Positions 27,376 through 35,968 of a DNA stretch of 64,000 nucleotides are shown here, piece after piece. Position numbers and translations under genes: made by a program. This DNA comes from an uncultured Gammaproteobacteria bacterium. GTDB lineage: Bacteria; Pseudomonadota; Gammaproteobacteria; Eutrophobiales; Eutrophobiaceae. Where the stretch lies: contig CATOTD010000006.1 in assembly GCA_951812995.1 (NCBI GenBank), positions 186,001 through 250,000 of the forward strand, in the 5' to 3' direction. How positions within the stretch are numbered: position 1 is the stretch's first letter; each line of letters opens with the position of its first letter. The notes beneath the pieces were generated by a model that worked only from the letters and a program-made list of their open reading frames with translations, was not told the origin of the DNA and did no database searches.

Positions 27376-28776
27376 ATGACTGCGAAAACACTTTACGACA
27401 AACTTTGGGATGCTCATGTCATACATGATTACGGTGATGGGACCGCGTTAATCTATATTGATCGGCATCTTATACATGAGGTAACTTCGCCACAAGCATT
27501 TGCCGGCCTTAAATTGTCCAAACGAAAACCATGGCGGTTAAACACAAACTTAGCGGTGCCCGAACATAATGTCCCCACAGTCAATCGCGCGGTGATTGAA
27601 GATCCAATTTCAAAACTCCAACTCGAAACATTAGATGCAAACTGTAAAGAAACCGGCATTACCAAGTTTGACATGTTTGATAAAAGACAAGGTATTGTTC
27701 ATGTCATGGGTCCGGAACAGGGCGCATCGTTACCAGGCATGACGATTGTTTGTGGTGATTCGCATACATCGACGAATGGTGCCTTGGGTGCAATGGCATT
27801 TGGCATAGGGACTTCTGAGGTTGAACATGTGCTGGCTACACAATGTCTGGTGCTTAAAAAAGCCAGGAATATGCTGGTTAAAGTCAATGGCAACGTTGGC
27901 AAAGGGATTACGGCAAAAGACATCGTGCTTGGGATAATCGGTGAAATTGGTACCGCGGGTGGCACCGGGTATACCATCGAATTTAGTGGTGCTGCGATAC
28001 GCGCTTTATCAATGGAAGGGCGGATGACTGTTTGTAACATGAGTATAGAAGCTGGTGCGCGTATGGGATTGATTGCCGTTGATGAAAAGACAATCGATTA
28101 TGTTGCAGGCCGCCCGTATTCGCCAGCGGGTGATGATTGGGAAAGTGCGGTTGGATTATGGCGTGATCTCAAAAGTGATGCGGATGCAAAGTTTGATAAA
28201 ATCATTGAACTTGATGCAACACAGATTGAACCACAGGTTACATGGGGCACTTCACCTGAAATGGTTACTTCTATTAGCGGCGTTGTGCCAGATCCGGGAA
28301 AGGAAATAAGTGATGTAAAGCGCGAAGGCATTGTGAACGCATTAGCGTATATGGACTTAGAACCGGGTACGCCAATGACAGATATTAAAATTGACAAAGT
28401 TTTTATTGGTTCCTGTACCAATTCACGTATTGAAGATTTACGCGAAGCTGCCGCGATAGTCAAAGGTAGGAAAGTATCCCCGGATGTAAAGCTGGCCATG
28501 GTCGTACCTGGCTCAGGCTTGGTCAAGCAGGAAGCAGAGACAGAAGGTTTGGATGCTATTTTTCTTGAGTCTGGCTTTGAATGGCGGGAACCCGGCTGCT
28601 CAATGTGTTTAGGCATGAACCCGGATCAACTTGAAGCGGGAGAGAGATGTGCCTCAACATCAAACCGTAATTTTGAAGGTCGACAAGGTGCGGGCGGACG
28701 CACCCATCTGGTCAGTCCCAAAATGGCTGCCGCCGCGGCTATTGCAGGCCATTTTGTTGATTTCAGAAAATTTTAG
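27376..28776 (+). CDS. leuC: 3-isopropylmalate dehydratase large subunit LeuC
   Basis: 466 aa, the usual length. With LeuD it isomerises 2-isopropylmalate to 3-isopropylmalate in cytoplasmic leucine synthesis. The aconitase-fold 4Fe-4S ligands are visible: Cys347 in GSCTNSR, and Cys408 and Cys411 in [10 protein letters not shown]. The typical N-terminus [16 protein letters not shown] and the GDSHTST motif are present. AAAGGA precedes the ATG at good spacing. leuD follows after 9 bp. leuB and leuA, often linked in gammaproteobacteria, are not in the window. Confidence 0.97.
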   Translation: MTAKTLYDKLWDAHVIHDYGDGTALIYIDRHLIHEVTSPQAFAGLKLSKRKPWRLNTNLAVPEHNVPTVNRAVIEDPISKLQLETLDANCKETGITKFDMFDKRQGIVHVMGPEQGASLPGMTIVCGDSHTSTNGALGAMAFGIGTSEVEHVLATQCLVLKKARNMLVKVNGNVGKGITAKDIVLGIIGEIGTAGGTGYTIEFSGAAIRALSMEGRMTVCNMSIEAGARMGLIAVDEKTIDYVAGRPYSPAGDDWESAVGLWRDLKSDADAKFDKIIELDATQIEPQVTWGTSPEMVTSISGVVPDPGKEISDVKREGIVNALAYMDLEPGTPMTDIKIDKVFIGSCTNSRIEDLREAAAIVKGRKVSPDVKLAMVVPGSGLVKQEAETEGLDAIFLESGFEWREPGCSMCLGMNPDQLEAGERCASTSNRNFEGRQGAGGRTHLVSPKMAAAAAIAGHFVDFRKF

Positions 28777-28785
28777 AGGTAGCCA

Positions 28786-29430
28786 ATGGAAAAATTTTAT
28801 ACTTTTACCGGCGTTATTGCGCCATTGGACCGTGCGAATGTTGATACAGATGCGATCATTCCAAAACAATTTTTGAAATCAATCAAACGTAGTGGTTTTG
28901 GTCCTAATTTATTTGATGGTTGGCGTTATCTGGATGCGGCAGATCCAATACAAGAAAATCAATCTCGAAAAATCAACCCCGACTTTGTACTGAATCAATC
29001 ACCCTATGATGAAGCCAAAATATTATTAGCCAGGAAAAATTTTGGTTGCGGCTCCTCCAGAGAACATGCCGTGTGGGCATTGGCAGGATTTGGCATCAAA
29101 GTAGTGCTTGCCCCAAGTTTCGGCGATATATTTTATAGCAATTCATTCAAGAATGGGGTTTTACCGATTCGTTTAAGCGATGTTGCAATCGATGCGCTAT
29201 TCAAGTCTGTTTATGCGACCGCAGGCTATAGCGCAACCATTAATCTTGATGAGCAGCTTATTGAGACGCAAGATGGCATCAGACTAGACTTTGAAATTGC
29301 GGCTGGCTTGAAAGATAGACTACTAAAAGGCCTTGATGATATTAGTCTGACGTTAGCGCATGCTGATAAAATATGTGCGTATGAAAAGGCCCGAAAAAAA
29401 ATCACGCCCTGGTTGTTTCAGGGTATATGA
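28786..29430 (+). CDS. leuD: 3-isopropylmalate dehydratase small subunit LeuD
   Basis: 214 aa, matching the family length. This is the swivelling small subunit that completes the LeuCD isomerase active site. Recognisable motifs are [23 protein letters not shown] at the N-terminus (key residues [10 protein letters not shown]) and [14 protein letters not shown] near residues 85-98, the substrate-specificity loop. GAGGTAG lies just before the ATG. It follows leuC after 9 bp, so the two are co-transcribed. No leuB follows; a 377-bp gap separates it from yoaA. Confidence 0.97.
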   Translation: MEKFYTFTGVIAPLDRANVDTDAIIPKQFLKSIKRSGFGPNLFDGWRYLDAADPIQENQSRKINPDFVLNQSPYDEAKILLARKNFGCGSSREHAVWALAGFGIKVVLAPSFGDIFYSNSFKNGVLPIRLSDVAIDALFKSVYATAGYSATINLDEQLIETQDGIRLDFEIAAGLKDRLLKGLDDISLTLAHADKICAYEKARKKITPWLFQGI

Positions 29431-29526
29431 TTACAGGGACATAATCAGTAGCGTCGGGTTCAGAAAACAGATGCGGGGTAAATGTGGTAGCGGTGCATCG
29501 GCATAGTGAGCAAGAGATTGAGAAAA

Positions 29527-29579
29527 TTACAAAATCCTGCTGGTGGTGAAATATTACAAATTAGTTTGAGATTTTGTAA
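29527..29579. repeat. 10-bp perfect inverted repeat, 33-nt loop
   Basis: TTACAAAATC (29527-29536) is exactly complementary to GATTTTGTAA (29570-29579), in the 377-bp gap after leuD. It could be a weak terminator for leuCD or an operator. It is AT-rich with no T tract, so the function is uncertain. Confidence 0.5.
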
Positions 29580-29616
29580 AGCGATCGGTCTTTAAAATCA
29601 ATAACACAAACTATCT

Positions 29617-29769
29617 TCAAGACATTTCTTTTAGCAAACGCAGGTCACAAAGGTTGGCACCACAGGCTTTATCCAGACCGCTATATTGACTGGTATGGGT
29701 GGCTGGTTCAGCTTCTAGCCAGAGACTTATTTTTTCAAGGCTCTGATCATACAAGCAACGTATAGACAT
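29617..29769 (-). CDS. Possible small protein, 50 aa, between leuD and yoaA
   Basis: Unlisted minus-strand ORF starting MSIRCLYDQSLEKISLWLEA and ending LCDLRLLKEMS, stop at 29617-29619. It fills much of the gene-free gap 29431-29807 and has a protein-like composition, with an amphipathic first half and three cysteines. No Shine-Dalgarno sequence is seen upstream. It could be a real small gene, a remnant of a larger one, or chance. No family recognised. Confidence 0.25.
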   Translation of the reverse strand: MSIRCLYDQSLEKISLWLEAEPATHTSQYSGLDKACGANLCDLRLLKEMS

Positions 29770-29807
29770 GCGTCAAGGTAAGTGCATTTATACATTGAAT
29801 TTACGTT

Positions 29808-31736
29808 ATGAAAACAAAAAAAGTCAGCGATGTTTTTGCCAGCGGCGGATTATTAGCTGATTTAATCGAAGATTATCAGTACCGGCATGAGCAGGAAGCA
29901 ATGGCACAAAGAGTCGCTCTGGCGATAGCGAGTGGTCAGAGTTTTATCTGTGAGGCAGGCACCGGGACCGGTAAAACCGTGGCATATCTAGTGCCCGCAT
30001 TGTTGTCTAAACAAAAAGTAATTGTATCTACCGGTACTCGTCATTTGCAGGATCAGCTCTTTCAGAAAGATTTACCCTTAATACTCGCAGCACTTGACTC
30101 GCCAGCAACGACGATGGTATTGAAAGGGCGCGCAAATTATCTATGTTTGCAGCACATGGAGATGGCCGTTCATGACCCAAAAGACTTGAACCAGCAACAT
30201 ATATCTGACTTGCAAGAAGTCGTGCAATGGTCTGCTTCGACCAAGACTGGTGATATTAATGAATTGAGCATGATTGCAGAAAATTCGATGATTCGTGCAA
30301 GAATTACATCCACTACGGAAAATTGCTTGGGTCAATCCTGTCCCAGAATTGAGGATTGTTTTGTCTTCAAAAATAGAAAAGCCGCCCTGGAATCAGATCT
30401 GGTTATTACCAATCATCATTTATTGTTGTCGGATATGGGTTTGCGTGAGCAGGGTTTCGGCGAAGTGTTACCGTTGGCCGATGTGATTATCTTTGATGAA
30501 GCACATCAATTACCTGAATTGGCATCCACTTACTTTAGTCAAACAATGAACAGTCGCCAGTTGCTGGCGTTAATTGCCGATATTAAGACTGCCGATCATA
30601 AAGAAGCAGGTGATATACAGGAGCTTGCGGGGGCCTTGGCAAAATTTGAAAAAACAATCAGAGATGTACGATTGGTATTTGGACAACAAGATCAACGCCT
30701 GAATTGGCGTGAGGTGTGGGAAAACTCATTATTGTCAACGGCGCTGCCGACGATGTTGAGTGCATATCAGACCATCATCGATATACTGGAGATAGCCTGT
30801 GGTCGCGGGAAACTATTGGATAATTGTTGGCAACGTGCCAAGGCGCATTATAATTACATCGATGCGTATATCGAAACAGAGAATGAAGATGCGCTACGCT
30901 GGGTAGAAATACGCGGGGCTTATCTGTATTTGAATCAGACACCCGTCGATATTTCTGAAACATTTCAGCAACGGCTCAGTGAATACAACGCGACATGCGT
31001 ATTTACATCGGCCAGTCTCGCGATAAACAATGACTTTAATTATTACAGCCGCCAGCTCGGACTTGAAGCGTATCAAACTGAGGTGTGGGATAGTGTCTTC
31101 GATTATAAAACACAAACTTGTCTGTATATACCGCTTGATCTACCAGAGCCGAATCAAGTGGAATTTTTTGATGCTTTTATTGAAAGAACAATAAAATTGT
31201 TATCGTATAGTGAAGGACATGCTTTTGTTTTGTTTACCAGTCATCAAGCATTATCAAAATCATCTGCTATTTTGTCAAAAGCAATCAACTACCCGGTTTT
31301 TATTCAAGGGCAGGCCCCACGATCAGAGTTATTAAATCAGTTTAGAAATACGAAACATGCCGTTTTACTGGGAACGGGCAGTTTTTGGGAAGGCGTTGAT
31401 GTGAAGGGTAAGGCCTTATCGTTGGTTGTGATCGATAAATTGCCCTTTGCCAGTCCTGATGATCCGGTCTTGCAAGCACGCTTGAATCATTTCAGTAAAC
31501 AAGGCGGGCATCCTTTTATGGATTATCAGGTGCCGCAGGCGGCAATAAGTCTAAAGCAAGGTGTCGGTCGGTTAATTCGCGATGTGCGTGATCGGGGCGT
31601 ATGCGTTATTTGCGATAGGCGTGTTATTCAAAAAGCCTATGGTAAACCTATTATTGCAGCATTACCGCCCATGCCCATAACGCACGATCTAGCAGATGTG
31701 CGGGATTTTTTTAATGAGTCAGTGCCGGGTGTCTAG
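29808..31736 (+). CDS. yoaA: DinG-family Fe-S DNA helicase YoaA
   Basis: 642 aa, close to the length of E. coli YoaA. It is an XPD/DinG-type superfamily 2 5'-3' helicase implicated in repair of stalled replication. Walker A is AGTGTGKT at 50-57 and the DEAH box at 230-233. Four cysteines at 113, 173, 178 and 184 are placed as Fe-S cluster ligands between them. C-terminal helicase motifs include GTGSFWEGVDVKG and QGVGRLIRD. The 3' end overlaps the converging methyltransferase gene by 4 bp. yoaA lying near tsaB is a known gammaproteobacterial arrangement. Confidence 0.92.
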   Translation: MKTKKVSDVFASGGLLADLIEDYQYRHEQEAMAQRVALAIASGQSFICEAGTGTGKTVAYLVPALLSKQKVIVSTGTRHLQDQLFQKDLPLILAALDSPATTMVLKGRANYLCLQHMEMAVHDPKDLNQQHISDLQEVVQWSASTKTGDINELSMIAENSMIRARITSTTENCLGQSCPRIEDCFVFKNRKAALESDLVITNHHLLLSDMGLREQGFGEVLPLADVIIFDEAHQLPELASTYFSQTMNSRQLLALIADIKTADHKEAGDIQELAGALAKFEKTIRDVRLVFGQQDQRLNWREVWENSLLSTALPTMLSAYQTIIDILEIACGRGKLLDNCWQRAKAHYNYIDAYIETENEDALRWVEIRGAYLYLNQTPVDISETFQQRLSEYNATCVFTSASLAINNDFNYYSRQLGLEAYQTEVWDSVFDYKTQTCLYIPLDLPEPNQVEFFDAFIERTIKLLSYSEGHAFVLFTSHQALSKSSAILSKAINYPVFIQGQAPRSELLNQFRNTKHAVLLGTGSFWEGVDVKGKALSLVVIDKLPFASPDDPVLQARLNHFSKQGGHPFMDYQVPQAAISLKQGVGRLIRDVRDRGVCVICDRRVIQKAYGKPIIAALPPMPITHDLADVRDFFNESVPGV

Positions 31737-32395
31737 TTTTTTAAGGCCAAGGTAATGCCATCTGCAACGGGCAGCATACTGATTGTCACGCGCTCGTCGG
31801 CGTATAAATGTTCATTAAACTTGCGTATGCCAATGGTGTCTTCATCCTGAGTCATGTTGTCCGCAGCTTGGCCGTCCCATAGCACATTATCGACCATAAT
31901 CAATCCGCCCGGTTTGAGTAGCTGTAAGGCACGTTCATAGTAATCAATATATTCAGGCTTATCGGCATCAATAAAGATAAAGTCGTAGCTGGCGGCAAGA
32001 TTTTCGTTAATGAGATTATCAAGTGTTGCGATGGCAGATCCGATGTGCAGTGTAATTTTTTTAGACAGGTTGGCCTGGTCCCAGTATTTTTTTGCTATTG
32101 CAGTTGTTTCAGGATTTATATCGCAGGCATCTAAATGACCGTCTTCTGGTAATGCTGTTGCGATACAAAGGCTGCTGTATCCAGTATATACGCCAATCTC
32201 GATTGCTTTTTTGGCACCTATTAGTTTTATCAGCAATGCAATGAACTGACCTTGTTCGGGGGCAATTTGCATGCCGACCATGGGTTGTTTTGCCGTCTCT
32301 TCACGACATGCTTGTAGTATGTTTGATTCGCGTAATGAAACTGACAAGAGATACTTATAGACTTGCTCATTGAGTTGCATACTTTTTCTGGACAT
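31733..32395 (-). CDS. SAM-dependent O-methyltransferase, CCoAOMT-like
   Basis: 220 aa, typical of class I O-methyltransferase family 3 (PF01596). Glycine motif I is AIEIGVYTGYSS (about residues 65-76), which binds SAM. The metal-binding acidic residues lie in FIDADKPEYIDYYE and DNVLWDG. Bacterial members methylate catechols or similar small molecules; the substrate here is unknown. Met6 is an alternative start. It converges on yoaA with a 4-bp overlap and lies downstream of tsaB on the same strand. Confidence 0.88.
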   Translation of the reverse strand: MSRKSMQLNEQVYKYLLSVSLRESNILQACREETAKQPMVGMQIAPEQGQFIALLIKLIGAKKAIEIGVYTGYSSLCIATALPEDGHLDACDINPETTAIAKKYWDQANLSKKITLHIGSAIATLDNLINENLAASYDFIFIDADKPEYIDYYERALQLLKPGGLIMVDNVLWDGQAADNMTQDEDTIGIRKFNEHLYADERVTISMLPVADGITLALKN

Positions 32396-32519
32396 AAACC
32401 GTAGACCTGAGAAATTTTAGAAGAGCATAACATATTTGCATCTATGAAACGGCAGGCAAGTCGAATCCAAACTTACTTTGTACGACTGTCGTCTGCACGG
32501 CGATGATGATTAAAAAGCA

Positions 32520-33200
32520 CTAATTATTGATGATCTTATTTCTTAAATATACGGGCTTCGCCTGTTCAACAGCAATCATTTGCCCGGCCAGATAGGCTGG
32601 TTTTGCCAGTGTCATGATGGCCTCTGCTGAAGGTAAAAGCTGACCATCAAAACCGATCAGGGTCTGCGTGAATTGCGCTTGCAAAGTATCGATGTAAGTG
32701 GCCCAACCCGACCCCACACCAAACCACTTGCCCTTGGGTAAATCCGGGGGCAAGTCCAGGATCGCAGTAGGCGCACAAACTGTTTCTGCTGTAATTGACT
32801 GCATCAACCCTGCCGCATCTCTTGCAAACAGGCCCCAGTAGATTTCTTGCATACGCGCATCGATAGCAGCGGCTATATGCGTGTGGTCATCAGCATAATG
32901 TTGGGCCAGGGCCTGTAGCGTCGACACCGGGATGACCGGTGTATCATGGGCAAAGGCAAGGCCTTGCGTGACGGCAACGGCAATACGCACGCCTGTGAAT
33001 GCCCCCGGCCCTTGGCCAAAGGCGATTGCATCAAGATCACGGATCTGGATCCCGGCTTCTTGAAGTAGATCATCAACCATCGGCAGGATTAACGCTGTAT
33101 GTTGTCTTGGCACTATTGCAAAACGGTGTGAGCCGTGATCATCTATATTCAATGCCGCAGAGCAAGCCGTAGTTGCCGTTTCAATGGCGAGTATTTTCAT
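32520..33200 (-). CDS. tsaB: tRNA threonylcarbamoyladenosine synthesis protein TsaB
   Basis: 226 aa from the start MKILAIETATTACSAAL at 33200, which matches the conserved family N-terminus. The frame stays open to 33239, but those 13 extra residues look untranslated. TsaB (YeaZ) is the ASKHA-fold scaffold binding TsaD and TsaE for t6A37 formation on ANN-reading tRNAs. Signature GQGPGAFTGVRIAV is present near residues 67-80, and DARMQEIYW follows. The C-terminus is YLRNKIINN. Essential in most bacteria. Confidence 0.93.
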   Translation of the reverse strand: MKILAIETATTACSAALNIDDHGSHRFAIVPRQHTALILPMVDDLLQEAGIQIRDLDAIAFGQGPGAFTGVRIAVAVTQGLAFAHDTPVIPVSTLQALAQHYADDHTHIAAAIDARMQEIYWGLFARDAAGLMQSITAETVCAPTAILDLPPDLPKGKWFGVGSGWATYIDTLQAQFTQTLIGFDGQLLPSAEAIMTLAKPAYLAGQMIAVEQAKPVYLRNKIINN

Positions 33201-33281
33201 AACAGATATTACAAGATAGTTTTTACAGTAGGACAACATCTTTTTTTGAAACGCCGATTTTTCAATGTGGGCGGAAGTTTT

Positions 33282-33383
33282 TCACTCAAACATAAAAGAC
33301 ATCAGTTTAAGCAACAACAGCTCCGCCAGCAGTTTTACGGGAATGACGGGGCTTGATTGCTGGTTTTTATGTTTATCATTCAT
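33282..33383 (-). CDS. Candidate 33-aa small protein upstream of tsaB
   Basis: Minus-strand ORF: MNDKHKNQQSSPVIPVKLL, then AELLLLKLMSFMFE and a TGA at 33282-33284. AAGGGA (33392-33397) lies 8 nt before the ATG, a near-ideal ribosome site. The N-terminal half is polar; the second half is a leucine-rich amphipathic or hydrophobic helix, as in small membrane-associated proteins. It lies 81 bp upstream of tsaB on the same strand, so it could be the first gene of that transcript. No known family recognised. Confidence 0.4.
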   Translation of the reverse strand: MNDKHKNQQSSPVIPVKLLAELLLLKLMSFMFE

Positions 33384-33398
33384 AATGAATATCCCTTG

Positions 33399-33427
33399 TT
33401 TCAAGGCGCACTCAGGCACTCTATAAT
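33399..33427 (+). promoter_or_regulatory. Possible lolC promoter very close to the start codon
   Basis: A consensus TATAAT lies at 33422-33427; a poor -35 (TTTCAA, 33399-33404) is 17 bp upstream. Transcription would start at about 33434-33436, right at ATG 33436, giving a leaderless message. No Shine-Dalgarno is visible before that ATG, which fits. The weak -35 keeps confidence low. Confidence 0.35.
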
Positions 33428-33435
33428 GCGACGCT

Positions 33436-34680
33436 ATGTTTAATACCTTTGAAAGTATGATTGGTCTGCGTTATGTGCGTGCTCGAAGGCGTAATCATTT
33501 TATCTCTTTTATTTCTTTGACCTCCATGTTGGGTGTGGGCTTGGGTGTTATGGCATTGATTACAGTGCTATCTGTCATGAATGGGTTTGAAAAGGAATTG
33601 ACAGAACGTATTTTAGGCATGGCTTCACATGCCACAATCGTTGAGACTGGCGATATCTTGAATGATTGGCAGCCAATAGCAGAGGAGGTTTTACAGCACA
33701 CGGATATTATTGGTGTTGCCCCTTATCTACATGCAGAAGGGATGTTGACCAAGGATAAACGTGTCAATGGTACGATAATTCGTGGCATCTTACCGACCGC
33801 CGAACCCAGCGTGTCAACCGTGACGGAGACCATGATTCAAGGTGATATTAACAATCTTATAGCGGGTGATTTTAATATCATACTAGGCAAAGAACTGGCA
33901 CGAAAGCTAGGGTTGGTACTTGGTGATAAAGTGACCTTGATTGCGCCACAAGCGAACGTCACCCCCGTCGGGATATTGCCAAGACTGAAACAATTTACCC
34001 TGGCGGGTGTCTTTGAAGTCGGTATGCATGACTTTGACAGCGCGTTTGCCTTAGTCCACATGGATGATGCCTTACGGTTGTTCCGAAAAACCGGCCCCAC
34101 CGGGTTGCGCTTGAAAACGAATGATATTTTAAAAGCACCGATTATCAGTCGTGAGATTGCTACGCAGCTACCAGGGCGCTACTGGGTAGTAGACTGGACG
34201 CAACAACATGCTAATTTTTTCCGTGCATTGAAAACTGAAAAGACGGTGATGTTTGTCATATTGTTGCTGATCGTCGCCGTTGCCGCGTTTAATATCATTT
34301 CAACATTAGTCATGGTGGTAGCGGATAAACAGGCCGATATAGCGGTGCTACGCACACTCGGCGCGAGTCCGACCAGCATCTTAAAAATATTCATGATCCA
34401 GGGCACGGTCATTGGTGTGGTTGGTATTGCCGCAGGTGTTATCGGCGGTGTCTGGCTGGCATTGAATATAGAGAGCATTGTGCCGGCCATTGAAGCAATG
34501 CTGGGTCAAAAGTTTCTGTCGGCGGATATTTACTATATCAGCGATCTGCCCTCGGACATGCACTGGGATGATGTGATCACCATCAGCACGGTTGCATTCA
34601 TGTTGACTTTATCAGCGACGATCTATCCGGCTATCCGCGCCGCAAAGACACAACCGGCCGAGGCCTTGCGCTATGAGTGA
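33436..34680 (+). CDS. lolC: Lipoprotein-releasing ABC permease, LolC/LolF-type
   Basis: 414 aa, the usual LolC/E length. The start [19 protein letters not shown] fits the family. One membrane helix lies at about 25-47 and three at about 270-390, with a periplasmic domain between, the MacB/Lol permease layout. The periplasmic loop holds a P-rich hook-like segment (TPVGILPR, residues about 177-184) of the sort LolC uses to contact LolA. lolD overlaps the 3' end by 8 bp. No lolE follows, so this may be a homodimeric LolF-type exporter. Confidence 0.9.
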   Translation: MFNTFESMIGLRYVRARRRNHFISFISLTSMLGVGLGVMALITVLSVMNGFEKELTERILGMASHATIVETGDILNDWQPIAEEVLQHTDIIGVAPYLHAEGMLTKDKRVNGTIIRGILPTAEPSVSTVTETMIQGDINNLIAGDFNIILGKELARKLGLVLGDKVTLIAPQANVTPVGILPRLKQFTLAGVFEVGMHDFDSAFALVHMDDALRLFRKTGPTGLRLKTNDILKAPIISREIATQLPGRYWVVDWTQQHANFFRALKTEKTVMFVILLLIVAVAAFNIISTLVMVVADKQADIAVLRTLGASPTSILKIFMIQGTVIGVVGIAAGVIGGVWLALNIESIVPAIEAMLGQKFLSADIYYISDLPSDMHWDDVITISTVAFMLTLSATIYPAIRAAKTQPAEALRYE

Positions 34681-35350
34681 GACATTGATTGAAACGCGTG
34701 GATTGTCAAAGTGTTTTAATGATGGCGTACTCAGTGTTGACGTATTGAAAGGCATCGACTTTAGTATTGCACCAGGTCAGTGTGTTGCCATTGTGGGCAC
34801 GTCGGGTTCTGGAAAAAGCACTTTACTCCATCTGTTAGGGGGTCTTGACGTACCGGATAAAGGTGAAGTACTTATCAATCATAAAAACATAGCCGCGTTG
34901 CATGATATAGAGCGCGGTAATATGCGTAATAAATACCTGGGTTTTATTTATCAGTTTCACCATCTGCTAGTTGAGTTTACGGCTTTGGAAAATGTGGCGA
35001 TGCCATTGTTGATTCGGCGCGACAATAAGACAGAAGCGTTGCACAAGGCCGCCACCTTGTTAGATCAGGTGGGTTTATCAGCGCGTGTACAACATAAGCC
35101 TGGTGAATTATCTGGTGGCGAGCGACAACGTGTAGCGATTGCCCGGGCATTGGTGACGGAACCTGTCTGTATTCTTGCCGATGAACCCACCGGTAATCTG
35201 GATGAAAAAACCGCCAATCAGGTGTTTGATTTGATCCTGGACTTAAATCAAAGCCAGGGTACAGGCTTGATCATGGTCACGCACAATAGGGCATTATCAA
35301 AACGTGTTGACCGCGTATTGGAATTGAAAGAAGGGCTTTTGTGGGATTGA
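34673..35350 (+). CDS. lolD: Lipoprotein-releasing system ATPase LolD
   Basis: 225 aa ABC ATPase. Walker A GTSGSGKS is at 42-49, the ABC signature [15 protein letters not shown] follows, and Walker B is [12 protein letters not shown]. It powers extraction of outer-membrane lipoproteins from the inner membrane and their handover to LolA, which is also encoded in this window. It overlaps the permease gene by 8 bp, so the two are translationally coupled. The assignment to Lol rather than MacB or FtsE rests mainly on the paired permease. Confidence 0.93.
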   Translation: MSETLIETRGLSKCFNDGVLSVDVLKGIDFSIAPGQCVAIVGTSGSGKSTLLHLLGGLDVPDKGEVLINHKNIAALHDIERGNMRNKYLGFIYQFHHLLVEFTALENVAMPLLIRRDNKTEALHKAATLLDQVGLSARVQHKPGELSGGERQRVAIARALVTEPVCILADEPTGNLDEKTANQVFDLILDLNQSQGTGLIMVTHNRALSKRVDRVLELKEGLLWD

Positions 35351-35380
35351 TGGCATCTGCTATGGATTGAATTTGAATTA

Positions 35381-35893
35381 TTATTTTCGTCGTCTATTTT
35401 CCCATTGACTGATTGCGCTTAGTCTCCAGATCAGTCGAATCATGACATAGGTCAGGAGTGCGCTGATCGTCCCTAGCATAAAACAGCCAAGCAATAGTGG
35501 TTTCCATATATGCGCAAATGTGGTCATGATCCAATCCCAAGAAAAAGAGAAATGAATCGTTACTTGTGGTAACGCCAATAATTTTGTCCCAATTTGATAG
35601 GCGAAAATGAATAATGGCGGCATAGTAATAGGGTTACTAAATAATGAAAAAACAACCGCAATGGGTAAGTTTGCCCTTAATAGAATTGCCAGTAAGACGG
35701 CACTTATTGTGTGTATAGGTAGCGGGATAAAGGCGCAAAACATGCCAATGGCCGCGCCCGTAGCTGATGATCGGCGGTGCAGATGCCAGATATTCGGATC
35801 ATGCAGATAATTGGAAAACAGTTTGACACCGCCTTGTTTTCGAATACGGTCTTTGTGCGGTAAACAGTGTTTGAAAAAATTACGCAAGCTCAT
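35381..35893 (-). CDS. DUF2062 membrane protein
   Basis: 170 aa from MSLRNFFKHCLPHKDRI at 35893, the conserved beginning; the frame stays open 13 codons further but without support. Features typical of DUF2062 (PF09835): a basic N-terminus, RRSSATGAAIGMFCAFIP, a hydrophobic hairpin, and SNPITMPPLFIFAYQIG. A further membrane segment follows near residues 130-155. Function unknown. It lies on the opposite strand between lolD and comEC; Pseudomonas keeps the same family at this place. Confidence 0.87.
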   Translation of the reverse strand: MSLRNFFKHCLPHKDRIRKQGGVKLFSNYLHDPNIWHLHRRSSATGAAIGMFCAFIPLPIHTISAVLLAILLRANLPIAVVFSLFSNPITMPPLFIFAYQIGTKLLALPQVTIHFSFSWDWIMTTFAHIWKPLLLGCFMLGTISALLTYVMIRLIWRLSAISQWENRRRK

Positions 35894-35968
35894 GGTTCTT
35901 AAAATATGATGGCTCAAAATCAAGCAAACCATTATAGCGTAATAGTCATTATAACGAGGTAATGGATC

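Noticed and set aside
33326..33370. CCAGCA/TGCTGG stem followed by TTTTT, like a plus-strand terminator
   Set aside because: No plus-strand gene ends there; the sequence is better explained as part of the 33-aa minus-strand ORF.
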